Assembly: GCF_012295525.1 (NCBI RefSeq)
Contig: NZ_CP051167.1
Location: 2,170,001-2,234,000, forward strand
Direction of reading: 5' to 3'
DNA from: Oxynema aestuarii AP17
GTDB taxonomy: Bacteria > Cyanobacteriota > Cyanobacteriia > Cyanobacteriales > Laspinemataceae
Length of the DNA stretch: 64,000 nt
Shown here one piece after another: positions 52,066-61,556 of this stretch. The notes under the pieces are model-generated. The model did not search any database. It was not told where the DNA came from and saw only the letters and a program-made list of their open reading frames with translations. Position 1 is the stretch's first letter. Every line of letters starts with the position of its first letter. The position numbers and the translations under genes were made by a program.

Positions 52066-52626
52066 ATGCAACGCTTAACCCGTTTATTTTCCCCCTCTTC
52101 CCTTTTGGCAACCCTAGCGATTGGCTTAGGCAGTCTCGGCGCGATCGCCACCCCTGCGAGTGCAGTAGAACTGCCTGACGGCACGATCGCCTTTGAAGCC
52201 CCGCCGCGTTTTGTCTCACTCTCCGCCAATCATCCTTGTGCGAGCGTTCCCTCAAACTATTACTTCACCCTCGAAGTTCCCGAAAGTGCGGGAGAAGCGC
52301 TCAAACAAGTGACCATCACCCAACCCGAAGGAGCCGAAGCACTCGACTTTAACTTCGATGCTTCCGTCGCCTGCGAAGGCGGACGCGGGGGGAGAAAAAT
52401 TGCCCTCGAACGAATGAATTCAGATCCCAATAACGATCGCTCTTGGACATTTTCCTTCGATCGCGCGATCGAACCCGGCGAGAAAGTCACCATTCGCCTG
52501 CACACCGATCGCAATCCCGAATTAGATGGTTTCTATCTCTTTGGCGTCACCGCTTTTCCCGAAGGCGAACAAGTTCGCGGTCAATTCTTAGGCTTACACC
52601 AATTATCCTTAGACGGTGGCAGCTAA
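52066..52626 (+). CDS. exported DUF2808 protein
   Basis: This is a 186-residue protein with a signal peptide ending ATPASA-VELPDG at about residue 33. The mature part (FYFTLEVPESAGEALKQVTITQPEG... FDRAIEPGEKVTIRLHTDRNPELDGFYLFGVTAFPEGE) matches DUF2808, a family of small exported proteins of cyanobacteria and relatives. Two Cys (PCASVPSN and ASVACEGG) may form a disulfide. The function is unknown. A hairpin follows the stop and probably ends transcription. Confidence 0.88.
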   Translation: MQRLTRLFSPSSLLATLAIGLGSLGAIATPASAVELPDGTIAFEAPPRFVSLSANHPCASVPSNYYFTLEVPESAGEALKQVTITQPEGAEALDFNFDASVACEGGRGGRKIALERMNSDPNNDRSWTFSFDRAIEPGEKVTIRLHTDRNPELDGFYLFGVTAFPEGEQVRGQFLGLHQLSLDGGS

Positions 52627-52644
52627 CAGAAAAGCCCACGACTA

Positions 52645-52683
52645 AAGACCTCCCCCGATCGAGGGAGAATAGGGGGAAGTCTT
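52645..52683 (+). terminator. hairpin after the DUF2808 gene
   Basis: AAGACCTCCCCC pairs with GGGGGAAGTCTT with one mismatch. No T-run follows, so it may be a weak terminator or mRNA end. Confidence 0.6.
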
Positions 52684-52796
52684 GACAGTATTAGCTTCGT
52701 AAAAGCTATCCTAAATATTCTCAGTCTTCCTCAGATTTCAGATCGATTTTAAGTCCAAACTCTCATTCAACTTGCAAATAGGAGAATCGGCAACTC

Positions 52797-53135
52797 ATGG
52801 CTCAAACCAAAAAACGCAAGGCAACCCTGAAAACCCTGACCCCCTCTCAATTAAAATCCCGTAAACAGCAATTAGAAATTATCGACGCGCGTGGATTTTT
52901 AGAATATCTCTTCGGTCACATTCCCGGCGCCAAACGTATGAGCCGCGATCGCATTCTCCAAGAACTCCCCAAAGATCGGGCGATCGTCGTCACTTGCATG
53001 TCCGGCGCCCGTAGCGCCGCCCTCGGTCACTGGCTCGTCGCCCAAGGCTATCAAAAAGTCTACAACTTGCAAGGTGGATGTATGGGCTGGCAACAATCTG
53101 GATATGGCCTCAAGCAAGGCAGAAGTGAAGCTTAG
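52797..53135 (+). CDS. single-domain rhodanese
   Basis: This 112-residue sulfurtransferase domain has a basic N-terminus. The fold motif LEIIDARGFLEYLFGHIPGAKRM and the active-site loop CMSGARS with Cys67 are both present. An AGGAGA ribosome-binding site lies before ATG 52797. It is a different subtype from the rhodanese at 15639. It probably transfers sulfane sulfur in general metabolism; the neighbours give no specific clue. Confidence 0.92.
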   Translation: MAQTKKRKATLKTLTPSQLKSRKQQLEIIDARGFLEYLFGHIPGAKRMSRDRILQELPKDRAIVVTCMSGARSAALGHWLVAQGYQKVYNLQGGCMGWQQSGYGLKQGRSEA

Positions 53136-53374
53136 AAAGAGGCAAAAGGCCAGAGGAAGGGGAGTAGGGAGTAGGCAAAAAGTAAAAGGGAAGAGGGTCG
53201 CCCATTCTAATTCCCCCTTCCCTCCATCTAAAATCTAAACTCTCAACTCTAAATCCCCTCAAATTTCTCCCTCTCTAACAGCCAAAAACCTCTTGTTTCT
53301 GCTTTTCGAGACAAGGGGTTTTCCTCATCAATGACGCATTGAAATCAAGACAAAATTAACCGTTCTCAAAACAG

Positions 53375-54460
53375 ATGATGACCTCTTTACCCCCTCTTCA
53401 AATAGGCCGACATACCGCCCGCTATCCGATCGTCCAAGGCGGTATGGGGATTAGAATTTCAGGAGCCAATCTCGCCGCAGCCGTCGCGAATGCTGGAGGA
53501 ATTGGGATTGTTTCAGCAGTCGGATTGGGACTGAACTCGCCCTACTACGATCGCCAACAGAAAAAAGGGAATTTTTTTGAAGCCAATCGGTTAGCATTAA
53601 TCGACGAATTAAACCAAGCCCGCGCCCTCAGTCCGGACGGCATTCTCGGGATTAACGCGATGGTCGTCGCCCGAGATTACGAAACATTAGTGAGAACGGC
53701 GGCGGAACGCGGTGTCAATTTGATTATCTCAGGGGCGGGATTGCCCATTCACCTGCCGAAATATACAAAAGACTATCCCGACGTTGCCCTCGTGCCGATC
53801 GTCTCCTCCACCCGGGCGGCGAAAGTCATCTGTCGCAAGTGGGAACGGCTTTACGATCGCCTCCCGGATGCCTTCGTCGTTGAAAATCCCAATACCGCAG
53901 GCGGTCACTTAGGCGCAAAATACGAAGAACTCTACGATCCCGCCCTCGACGCCGATCGCGTCATCCCCGAGTTAATCGAATTTCTCAACAGCGAATACGA
54001 TCGCCCCATTCCCGTCATCGCGGCGGGAGGAATCTGGGATCGCGGCGACATCGATCGCGCGATCGCACTAGGTGCGGCGGGGGTGCAAATCGGCACGCGC
54101 TTTATCACCACCGACGAATGCGATGCCGACGTGCGCTATAAAGAATTCCACTGTCGGGCCCGTCCGGAAGACGTGGTTATCGTTCCCTCTCCCGTCGGCT
54201 TACCCGGACGGGCCTTAAAAAATCCGTTCGTCGAAAAAGCGATCGCCCATTCCGACGAATTAGAGACAAAATGTCTGGCGAACTGCCTGCAAGTGTGCGC
54301 CTGTCGCGATCGGCGCCAGACCTATTGTATCGTGCAGGCCCTCGATCGCGCCGCGCGCGGCGACATCGAAAACGGCTTGATCTTCGCCGGAAGCAACGCC
54401 GGACGCGCTCGAAAAATCGTCCCCGTCGCCGAAGTGATGGCCCAATTAGTCGCCAGTTAG
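53375..54460 (+). CDS. nitronate-monooxygenase-like FMN oxidoreductase
   Basis: This 361-residue TIM-barrel flavoprotein of the NPD/YrpB group starts RYPIVQGGMGIRISGANLAAAVANAGGIGIVSAVGLG. VVENPNTAGGHLGAK contains the conserved His, VIAAGGIWDRGDIDRAIALGAAGVQIGTRFI the phosphate-binding loop. The C-terminus has a Cys-rich segment CLANCLQVCACRDRRQTYCIVQAL found in a subgroup related to FabK enoyl-ACP reductases and 2-nitropropane dioxygenases. Whether it oxidises nitronates or reduces another substrate cannot be told. ATG at 53375 or 53378. Convergent with cupB. Confidence 0.88.
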   Translation: MMTSLPPLQIGRHTARYPIVQGGMGIRISGANLAAAVANAGGIGIVSAVGLGLNSPYYDRQQKKGNFFEANRLALIDELNQARALSPDGILGINAMVVARDYETLVRTAAERGVNLIISGAGLPIHLPKYTKDYPDVALVPIVSSTRAAKVICRKWERLYDRLPDAFVVENPNTAGGHLGAKYEELYDPALDADRVIPELIEFLNSEYDRPIPVIAAGGIWDRGDIDRAIALGAAGVQIGTRFITTDECDADVRYKEFHCRARPEDVVIVPSPVGLPGRALKNPFVEKAIAHSDELETKCLANCLQVCACRDRRQTYCIVQALDRAARGDIENGLIFAGSNAGRARKIVPVAEVMAQLVAS

Positions 54461-54497
54461 GGGATCGATCGAAAAAGAGAGCGGTCGATCGCAAGAT

Positions 54498-54537
54498 AAT
54501 CTAGGGGCGAACCAGAAAAATTGTTCGCCCCTAGATT
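54498..54537. terminator. bidirectional terminator between converging genes
   Basis: AATCTAGGGGCGAAC (54498-54512) pairs perfectly with GTTCGCCCCTAGATT (54523-54537). It lies between the converging oxidoreductase and cupB genes and could serve both. Confidence 0.8.
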
Positions 54538-54558
54538 GATATATTGATTTCGTTGAAT

Positions 54559-55740
54559 TTATTTGGTTTTTTCCGACGGTTCGGGAAACAGTTGACAGGC
54601 GCGTTCGGTCCGTTGGTTGACCATTTCCAGGCGCGAAGTGATAAAACGATCCATCCAGGTTTCTAAATACTGGCGATTGGCTTCGTGTTCTTCCGGGTCG
54701 GTCGTCGTCAGGGGATGGGGAGCCAAGCCTTTAATCGCGGCGGTCGTCACGCAGAACATCGATTTTTGGAAACTCTGACAGATTTGCACCCGGATGTCAT
54801 CTTCACCCCGGCAGTTAGTCCGGTAAACTTCGTGCAGATAATCCGGCAAATAGTGGCGCATATCTTGCATCAACAACGTCGGCGGAATGCCCGCGCCCCC
54901 AGTCGGCAAGGGATCGGCATACAAGGCACCATAAGCGAAATCCCGTTGAAAATAGGGGATTTGATGGGCTTGGGCGTTATAAGAAACCGTCCCCGGGAAA
55001 GGGGTACCCCGGAAGAAAATCGTATCGACATAAGGGACGGCGGTATCCATTAAAAAGGTCAACCCGGCAGATTTGGGGAGGATGTCGTAACGGCGATCGC
55101 CGATCTTGACCCCATAGGTAATCGGCTTGCTGGCGGCGGCGACCAAACCATCGAGGATATATTGGACGACTTCGGGAATCGATTGAATCTCTCCGGCATC
55201 GTAGCGGTCGGAGAGGGTGAGAAAAATATCGCTCATCACCCGCCAGAATTGACCGAGTGCGCTATAGTAGCACGACTGCCGCACGTACTCGGGCAAGAAA
55301 TCGGGGAAAATGGCGTGAATGGCTGAGATGGCGGGGTTGAATTTGAATTTAGCGCGAATGGCTCGTTCGGCTAACTGTTGGAATTCCTCGGTATCGAGAT
55401 AGTCGTCGAGACCGCCGCCGCCGTGCCACATCATCACTTTCATGACATATTCGGCGTATTCGTAGTTGATGCGATCGTGCCACCAGTGGCGCAGCAACTT
55501 GGTGGGGTTAATGTCGCCGTTGAAGTATTTAAAAAAGGGAAAGAAGACTAAAAATTGATGGTCGGCGATATAAATTAAGTTCTTGGAATAGGCATCGAGG
55601 ACGACGCCATAACTTTTTAAAATGCCGACGACTTCGACGAGGTTTTCCGGGCTGTCCGGAAGTAAGTCGCCGCCTGCTTCCAGGCGTTCGATATAAGCAG
55701 CTAGGGGATGATTGGATGGTTTAAATGCGGTACGGGTCAT
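54559..55740 (-). CDS. cupB: CO2 hydration protein CupB/ChpX
   Basis: This 393-residue subunit of the NDH-1 CO2-uptake complex hydrates CO2 to bicarbonate on the cytoplasmic side. The sequence from HPLAAYIERLEAGGDLLPDSPENLVEVVGILKSYGVVLDAY to TYGVKIGDRRYDILPKSAGLTFLMDTAVPYVDTIFFRGTPFPGTVSY follows the ChpX/ChpY family. Conserved His and Cys residues that could hold a zinc (RHWWHDRINYEYAEYV) are visible. It belongs to the constitutive-type set because it lies with ndhF4-ndhD4 and divergently from ccm genes, an arrangement known from Nostoc-like genomes; CupA instead accompanies ndhF3-ndhD3 and cupS. It is 214 bp after ndhD4. Confidence 0.93.
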   Translation of the reverse strand: MTRTAFKPSNHPLAAYIERLEAGGDLLPDSPENLVEVVGILKSYGVVLDAYSKNLIYIADHQFLVFFPFFKYFNGDINPTKLLRHWWHDRINYEYAEYVMKVMMWHGGGGLDDYLDTEEFQQLAERAIRAKFKFNPAISAIHAIFPDFLPEYVRQSCYYSALGQFWRVMSDIFLTLSDRYDAGEIQSIPEVVQYILDGLVAAASKPITYGVKIGDRRYDILPKSAGLTFLMDTAVPYVDTIFFRGTPFPGTVSYNAQAHQIPYFQRDFAYGALYADPLPTGGAGIPPTLLMQDMRHYLPDYLHEVYRTNCRGEDDIRVQICQSFQKSMFCVTTAAIKGLAPHPLTTTDPEEHEANRQYLETWMDRFITSRLEMVNQRTERACQLFPEPSEKTK

Positions 55741-55954
55741 CGAAATTTCACCCTCAATTTATAAATGTTGCGAATTGCTGTGAATGGGTATGAATAAGTG
55801 GGGAATCAGGGGAAAGGAGCCAGTTAAGCGCGGAGTTTTGCTTAAATTTTATCTATTTTGACCTTAGCACGCACCGCTCAAGCCAAAGAGAGGGGGAGCG
55901 GGCGATCGCGCCAAAACTCTACGGTCAATTGGGGTAAAGTTTTGGCGATCGCGC

Positions 55955-57466
55955 TTACGGTCCTACGGTTCCGGGAGGATCCGGGGAGAGGGCCGAAACG
56001 GAGAAGGTTGAGGGGGATCGCGTCAGGGCAGTGGTTTGGTTTTCCGTCAAATCCACCAAGGGACTCGGGAGTAAACCGAGAATGACGATAAACACCGCCA
56101 GAACGATCGCCGGAATGCGATCGTCCCACTGAACCGGGGGCAAATTGACCACCACGTCAGACAAGCGACCGAAAAAGGCTCGGTTAATTAACAGCAAGAA
56201 ATAGACGGCGGTCAATCCCGTACCGACCATCGAGAGCAAAGTTTGTACGGGAAACTCGGTGAAACTGCCGCGAAAGACCAAAAATTCGGCGATAAATCCG
56301 GCCATGCCCGGAATTCCCGCACTCGCCATCACTCCGAGAACCATCAAACTGCCGATCACGGGTAAACCGCGTTCGGGGTTGAGCAATCCGGTCAAGACAC
56401 TGAGATCGCGGGTTCCGGCTTTGCGGTAAATAATACCGACGAGTAAGAACAGTAAGGCGGAGATTAAGCCGTGGGCGATCATTTGGAACACGGCAGCGAG
56501 CAAGCTAATGGGGGTGGCGGCGGCGACGGCGAGCAGGATGTAGCCCATGTGGGCGATCGAACTGTAGGCGACCATTTTTTTCATATCGGTTTGGGCGATC
56601 GCGCTTAAGGCCCCGTAGAGGACGCTGACCACGGCCCAACTGGCCAAAGCGGGGGCTACATAATGCCACGCTTCGGGAAACAAGCCGTAACCGAAACGCA
56701 ATAAGCCGTAAGTCCCCAATTTGAGCAGGACTCCCGCCAGGAGGACCGAAATCGGGGTCGAGGCTTCGACGTGGGCGTCGGGTAACCAGGTGTGGAAGGG
56801 AACCACTGGGATTTTGATGCCGAAGCCGACGAGTAAGGCACCCAGTAGCACGAGTTGAGTCGTCAGGGGTAAATGGTTTCCGGCGAAGGGTTGGTAAGCA
56901 AAACTACTCGATCCGCCCAACCAGACTAAGCCGAGGAAGGCGGCGAGAATTAAGATGCCGGAAAGGGCGGTATAGATTAAAAATTTGGTGGCGGCGTAAC
57001 CGCGTCGTTTGCCTCCCCAGATGGCGATCAGTAAATAGAGGGGAATGAGTTCGATTTCGTAAAAGAGGAAGAACAGCAGCAGATCTTGGGCGAGAAAGGC
57101 GCCGTAAACTCCCGCCATCAGGAGTAAAACGAGGGCGTAGTACAGGCGGGGGCGGGTTATGGAGCGCGACGTGCTGTAGATGGCGATCGCACTTAACAGG
57201 CCGTTTAACAGCACTAAGGGCAGGGAAATGCCATCCAAGCCGAGGCGGTAGCTCAATCCCAAGGAAGGGATCCAGGAGAGGGACTGTTCAAATTGCAATC
57301 CGACTTGATTCAAGTCAAATTGAGTCGTGAGCAATACGGTCCATAGGAAGACGGCGATCGCCGTGGCTAAGGCCAACTGGCGAAAGCGGTTGGAGGTGGG
57401 TTTTGCGGGGAAAAGCCCGATCGCGATTGCCCCGAGAATGGGCAAAGCAATTAACAAAGTGAGCAT
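55955..57466 (-). CDS. ndhD4: NDH-1 subunit NdhD4
   Basis: This is a 503-residue antiporter-like membrane subunit of the CO2-uptake NDH-1 complex. It has about 14 hydrophobic helices; LSYRLGLDGISLPLVLLNGLLSAIAIYST, LLFFLFYEIELIPLYLLIAIWGGKRRGYAATKFLIYTALSG and VVPFHTWLPDAHVEASTPISVLLAGVLLKLGTYGLLRF carry the conserved Glu, Lys and His of the proton path. It pumps protons in the complex that gives CO2 hydration its drive. The C-terminus ends in a soluble tail. The assignment to D4 rather than D3 rests on the neighbouring cupB and ccm genes. Confidence 0.93.
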   Translation of the reverse strand: MLTLLIALPILGAIAIGLFPAKPTSNRFRQLALATAIAVFLWTVLLTTQFDLNQVGLQFEQSLSWIPSLGLSYRLGLDGISLPLVLLNGLLSAIAIYSTSRSITRPRLYYALVLLLMAGVYGAFLAQDLLLFFLFYEIELIPLYLLIAIWGGKRRGYAATKFLIYTALSGILILAAFLGLVWLGGSSSFAYQPFAGNHLPLTTQLVLLGALLVGFGIKIPVVPFHTWLPDAHVEASTPISVLLAGVLLKLGTYGLLRFGYGLFPEAWHYVAPALASWAVVSVLYGALSAIAQTDMKKMVAYSSIAHMGYILLAVAAATPISLLAAVFQMIAHGLISALLFLLVGIIYRKAGTRDLSVLTGLLNPERGLPVIGSLMVLGVMASAGIPGMAGFIAEFLVFRGSFTEFPVQTLLSMVGTGLTAVYFLLLINRAFFGRLSDVVVNLPPVQWDDRIPAIVLAVFIVILGLLPSPLVDLTENQTTALTRSPSTFSVSALSPDPPGTVGP

Positions 57467-57543
57467 CGACGGTCAAACTCCTTATCCAAATCGATCGGCG
57501 AGGGAGGTTCGGGGGGGGTGAGGATGGAGAAGATGGATCGGAT

Positions 57544-59400
57544 TTATAACAACCAGCTCATCAGCAGCCCCAAAACGCTAATCCCGACGAGGATGGTCAG
57601 GACGTAGAGTTGAGAACGACCCGGAACGGTATATTTCAAGCCCTGACCGCTAAAAATCGTGGCAAAGCCGACTAAGTTGACCAGACCATCGACGAAATAG
57701 CGATCGATCCAGGCAGTGATTTTAGAAAACTGCTCGACGGCGAAGACGACGGTCAGGTGATAGAGGCGATCGATGTAAAAGTCGTAGGCCAACAAGTTCT
57801 GCACCGCAGGCCACGGCAACTGCACGGGTTTCGGCCAACTCGGGGACATGTAGATCGCCCCGCCGACGACGCAGCCGACGACGCCGGAGAGAACTAGTAA
57901 GGGAACGGAAAATAGTGCCGGGTCCGGTCCGGTTCGCGCCCACGGTCCGGTCCAACTGAGCAAGAATTGCCAATGTTGCAACATCACCGGAACGAGTAAG
58001 GTGGCAATGGTGAGGGAGACGAGGGGCAAGGCCATCGGCCAGCCGACCTCGGGGGCGCGGCGGGTTTTGGCTTGTCGTTTGCCCAAGAAGACGAGGGTAA
58101 AAACGCGGGTTAGGTTAAAGGCGGTTAAGCCGTTGACGATGACTAAGACCGCGACTAACCACCACGGCACACTCCAGAAGCCGTTGACCCAGCGCCGCAA
58201 GACCCAGAACATGCCCAAGGGGAATAGGTCGATCGATCCGGCGACGCCGACGACGAAGGCGATCGTCGTGGCGGGCATCCGGGACCACAAACCGCCCATT
58301 TCGGTGATGTTTTGGTTGTTGGTGGTTAGGATGACCGATCCGGTGCTGATGAAGAGCAGGGCTTTGGCGAGGGCGTGGGTGAGGATGAGCAGCAAGGCGA
58401 TATCGACGTGCTGCATTCCGATCGCGATGAAGACTAAGCCGAAATAGGCGCTGGTGGAGTGGGAAAGGGTGCGTTTGATATCGATTTGGGCGATCGCCAC
58501 CAAGGACGCCCCGATCGCCGTCAGCGTCCCCAAGACGATCGCCGTAGTCGAGGCTAAGGGAGATAGGGCTAAAATCGGCTGCAATTTAATCAGCACGTAA
58601 GCGCCACAGGAGACCACCAGGGAATTTCGCAGCACCGATGCCGGGTTGGGCCCTTCCATCGCTTCGTCCAGCCACAGGTGTAAGGGAAATTGGGCGCATT
58701 TGCCGATCGGTCCGGCAATTAAGGCCAATCCGAGCAAGTTCGCGGTTAAGGGAGACAGTTGCTGGGTCTCCGACCACGCCTCCAAGCCGGAAAAGCTCAT
58801 GCTACCGGACAGGGCCGAGAGACTGACGACCCCCATCAGCAGCAAGATATCGCCGACGCGCTTGGTGAGAAAGGCATCCCGGGCCGCCGTGACCACTAAG
58901 GGCTGGGCGTACCAGAAGCCGACGATTAGGTAGGTGGACAGGGTGAGCATTTCGAGCAAGGCGTAGCTGAGAAACAGGGAGTTACTAATCGCCAAGCCAC
59001 TCATTGCCCCTTCAAAAAAGCCCATCATCCCAAAGAAACGGGCTAATGCCCAATCTTTTTCCATGTAGCCGAGGGCGTAGAGTTGGGCGATTAAACTCAA
59101 GCCCGTCACCAGTTCCATTGCCCCGGTACTGACTTGGGAAATTTCAAAGCTCAAAGATAAGTCTAAATCGGCAACGGTAAGCCAGTGAAAGACTAACTGT
59201 TGTGGGGCTTGACCCCAGGTACTTCTAAATAGAAATAGGCCGTGGACGAAGGCGAGTAATGTGGTCAGGAGGTTGAAGTAGGTCGCGGGACGCGGCCCGG
59301 TCCGACGCACGATACCCATAGACCACGGTAAGGTTAAGACGGCTCCAATCGATCCGTATATAGGAATCCACCAACTCGTTTGGAGGAGAAATTCATTCAT
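57544..59400 (-). CDS. ndhF4: NDH-1 subunit NdhF4
   Basis: This 618-residue antiporter-like membrane subunit has about 16 hydrophobic helices and a long C-terminal arm. Conserved parts include SLIAQLYALGYMEKDWALARFFGMMGFFEGAM, VGFWYAQPLVVTAARDAFLTKRVGDILLLMG, FPLHLWLDEAMEGPNPASVLRNSLVVSCGAYVLIK and IDIKRTLSHSTSAYFGLVFIAIG. Together with NdhD4 and CupB it makes the NDH-1 CO2-uptake module. It heads the operon: ndhD4 follows after 77 bp and cupB later. The start ATG 59400 has GGAAAATTTCG upstream, not strong. It is divergent from the carboxysome operon, with 673 bp between starts. Confidence 0.94.
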   Translation of the reverse strand: MNEFLLQTSWWIPIYGSIGAVLTLPWSMGIVRRTGPRPATYFNLLTTLLAFVHGLFLFRSTWGQAPQQLVFHWLTVADLDLSLSFEISQVSTGAMELVTGLSLIAQLYALGYMEKDWALARFFGMMGFFEGAMSGLAISNSLFLSYALLEMLTLSTYLIVGFWYAQPLVVTAARDAFLTKRVGDILLLMGVVSLSALSGSMSFSGLEAWSETQQLSPLTANLLGLALIAGPIGKCAQFPLHLWLDEAMEGPNPASVLRNSLVVSCGAYVLIKLQPILALSPLASTTAIVLGTLTAIGASLVAIAQIDIKRTLSHSTSAYFGLVFIAIGMQHVDIALLLILTHALAKALLFISTGSVILTTNNQNITEMGGLWSRMPATTIAFVVGVAGSIDLFPLGMFWVLRRWVNGFWSVPWWLVAVLVIVNGLTAFNLTRVFTLVFLGKRQAKTRRAPEVGWPMALPLVSLTIATLLVPVMLQHWQFLLSWTGPWARTGPDPALFSVPLLVLSGVVGCVVGGAIYMSPSWPKPVQLPWPAVQNLLAYDFYIDRLYHLTVVFAVEQFSKITAWIDRYFVDGLVNLVGFATIFSGQGLKYTVPGRSQLYVLTILVGISVLGLLMSWLL

Positions 59401-60073
59401 CGAAATTTTCCTGGTAATTATCTGCGGTTAAATATCATCGTTTCTTCCTCCTCGATCGGGAGGTAGATCGTTCTATTTCTCTGGAACAAACGGATAGAAT
59501 TCGAGGAAAATCTACCCGCAAAAAGGTTTTGGTTAATCTTAGCTTAAGGGTTTTATTGCTAAAACCAATAACGGGAAGACTAGAGAAATGATAAATCGCT
59601 CGGGTCACTTTTTTTGAAATTTGACGATCGCCGAGAGCATCATTACCTAGGGGAACTCGCCGATCGCCCGTCCCGATTGCACGACTCTTGAGGCAGATTT
59701 TCCCGGGAGATCGATTCGATCCCCGTCCCGATCTCGGGGGCGATCGCTCGCCGTCGCTTTTCCTCTCCCACCCGTCGTCCAGCCGCTTCCCTGACGCCGC
59801 GATCGGCGAGGATCCCCGGGTCGGCGATCGTCCCTCAAGTACGTCGATTTTATGAATAAATTATTAATTTTAATTAAGATATTAGTTTTGTTAATGACTT
59901 TAATTTGTCAACATGATATTTATTTATATTGTCAAGAGATACAAGCTTCACCTATTCTGGATAGAGGAACACTGAAAGCTTTTATAAAGCGAGAAAAACT
60001 GGGAATTCCCGTCAAAATTTTCTCGACAGCTTCATGCTATTAATTCGACTCATCCTAACAGGAGACAAAACAG
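59401..60073. promoter_or_regulatory. divergent control region between ndhF4 and ccm operons
   Basis: This is 673 bp. A stretch at about 59850-59945 is strongly AT-rich and contains TTA-N7/8-TAA patterns (for example 59864-59877 and 59891-59903), the form of CcmR/CmpR (LysR-type) sites that govern CO2-limitation genes. A short frame at 59852-60043 overlaps it and is probably not a gene. Promoters for both operons should be here; operator assignment is inference, since AT-rich DNA produces such matches by chance. Confidence 0.45.
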
Positions 60074-60385
60074 ATGCCAATCGCCGTGGGAATGATTGAA
60101 ACCAAGGGGTTTCCCGCCGTCGTAGAAGCGGCAGATGCGATGGTCAAAGCCGCTCGCGTCACGTTAGTCGGATATGAGAAAATCGGGAGCGCCCGGGTCA
60201 CGGTAATCGTGCGCGGCGACGTGTCGGAAGTGCAAGCCTCCGTCGCTGCCGGAGTCGAAAACGTCAAGCGGGTCAACGGCGGAGAAGTTGTATCTACCCA
60301 CATTATCGCCCGTCCTCACGAGAACCTCGAATACGTCCTGCCGATTCGGTACACCGAAGCTGTCGAGCAGTTCCGAACCTACTAG
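60074..60385 (+). CDS. ccmK: carboxysome shell protein CcmK (first copy)
   Basis: This 103-residue single-BMC-domain protein forms hexamers that tile the facets of the beta-carboxysome. [60 protein letters not shown] is the BMC core; the pore loop KIGS surrounds the central channel. Ribosome-binding site AGGAGACAAAACAG precedes the ATG. First gene of the ccmKKKLMN operon. It differs from the next copies mainly at KGF, GEVVS and the end [10 protein letters not shown]. The CcmK1/CcmK2 subtype is not fixed by sequence alone. Confidence 0.96.
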   Translation: MPIAVGMIETKGFPAVVEAADAMVKAARVTLVGYEKIGSARVTVIVRGDVSEVQASVAAGVENVKRVNGGEVVSTHIIARPHENLEYVLPIRYTEAVEQFRTY

Positions 60386-60487
60386 ATCGAGTTCGATACC
60401 CATCGATCCGAGCGATCGATATTTTGTTAAAAGTGGGCGATCTCACCATAAAATCTTGTTGAAACAATTCATTTGGGAGTCAGGAAA

Positions 60488-60799
60488 ATGTCTATTGCCG
60501 TCGGCATGATCGAAACGATTGGATTTCCCGCCGTCGTGGAAGCGGCAGATGCGATGGTCAAAGCGGCCCGCGTCACCTTAGTCGGATACGAAAAAATTGG
60601 AAGCGGTCGCGTGACCGTAATCGTGCGCGGCGACGTGTCGGAAGTGCAAGCCTCCGTCGCTGCCGGAGTCGAAAACGTCAAGCGGGTCAATGGGGGTCAA
60701 GTGGCGTCCACCCACATCATCGCCCGTCCCCACGAAAACCTCGAATACGTGCTGCCGATTCGATATACCGAATCCGTCGAACAATTCCGCAGTTACTAA
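60488..60799 (+). CDS. ccmK: carboxysome shell protein CcmK (second copy)
   Basis: This is a 103-residue single-BMC-domain shell protein; I started it at ATG 60488 (AGTCAGGAAA upstream), not at the earlier GTG in the same frame. Pore loop KIGS is kept. It differs from the first copy at IGF, GSGR, GQVAS and at the end [10 protein letters not shown]. Two near-identical CcmK proteins normally mix in one shell and build the hexamer sheets. It lies 102 bp after the first copy. Any division of labour among copies is not visible. Confidence 0.96.
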   Translation: MSIAVGMIETIGFPAVVEAADAMVKAARVTLVGYEKIGSGRVTVIVRGDVSEVQASVAAGVENVKRVNGGQVASTHIIARPHENLEYVLPIRYTESVEQFRSY

Positions 60800-60887
60800 C
60801 CTTGAGAGGCGATCGCCCCTCAAACGCGATCGCACGAGTCAAACGCAAACCAACGCAAACCAACATTAAATTTGGGAGTTATTACGG

Positions 60888-61229
60888 ATGTCAATCGCTG
60901 TTGGCATGATCGAAACCCTCGGGTTTCCCGCCGTCGTCGAAGCTGCCGATGCGATGGTGAAAGCCGCCCGGGTTACCTTGGTCGGCTATGAAAAAATTGG
61001 GAGCGCCCGCGTCACCGTGATCGTGCGTGGCGACGTCTCCGAAGTGCAAGCCTCCGTCGCTGCCGGAATCGAAAACGTCAACCGAGTCAACGGCGGACAA
61101 GTCGCGTCCACCCATATTATCGCGCGTCCCCACGAAAACCTCGAATACGTCCTACCGATTCGGTACACCGAAGCTGTAGAGCAGTTTCGCGAGAGTACCG
61201 CCGGAATTCGACCGATGAATCGACCGTAA
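60888..61229 (+). CDS. ccmK: carboxysome shell protein CcmK (third copy, extended C-terminus)
   Basis: This is a 113-residue single-BMC-domain shell protein with the KIGS pore loop and a core almost equal to the other two copies. Its C-terminus is ten residues longer ([12 protein letters not shown] in place of the short TY/SY end), as in CcmK1-type proteins of other cyanobacteria. The longer tail lies on the hexamer surface and may affect sheet contacts. ccmL starts three bases after the stop, so the two are translated together. TTGGGAG lies before the ATG. Confidence 0.95.
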   Translation: MSIAVGMIETLGFPAVVEAADAMVKAARVTLVGYEKIGSARVTVIVRGDVSEVQASVAAGIENVNRVNGGQVASTHIIARPHENLEYVLPIRYTEAVEQFRESTAGIRPMNRP

Positions 61230-61232
61230 TTC

Positions 61233-61541
61233 ATGCAACTGGCTAAAGTTCGCGGCACCGTCGTCAGCACGCAAAAAGAACCGAGTTTGCGAGGAGTCAA
61301 ACTGCTCTTATTGCAACTGCTCGACGAAAACGGGCAACTGCTGCCCGACTACGAGGTCGCTGCCGACAGTGGCGTAGGAGCTGGGGTAGACGAATGGGTA
61401 CTCGTCACCCGAGGGAGTGCCGCCCGCCAAGTTTTCGGATCGTCTCAAGAGCGTCCCGTCGATGCAACCGTCGTGGCGATCGTCGATACGGTGACCGTCG
61501 AAAATCAGACCCTATATAGCAAAAAAGACCAGTACCGTTAG
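61233..61541 (+). CDS. ccmL: carboxysome vertex protein CcmL
   Basis: This 102-residue protein of the EutN/CcmL family forms pentamers that close the vertices of the icosahedral shell. The start [35 protein letters not shown] and the core [46 protein letters not shown] are diagnostic. It starts three bases after ccmK. Between it and ccmM lies a 15-bp perfect hairpin that may set relative expression. Length is normal. Confidence 0.96.
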   Translation: MQLAKVRGTVVSTQKEPSLRGVKLLLLQLLDENGQLLPDYEVAADSGVGAGVDEWVLVTRGSAARQVFGSSQERPVDATVVAIVDTVTVENQTLYSKKDQYR

Positions 61542-61556
61542 TTGTCTCGGTCAGTT

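Noticed and set aside
59852-60043. 63-residue frame in the ndhF4-ccm spacer
   Set aside because: It lies in AT-rich promoter-like DNA, has no ribosome-binding site, and its hydrophobic start follows from base composition.
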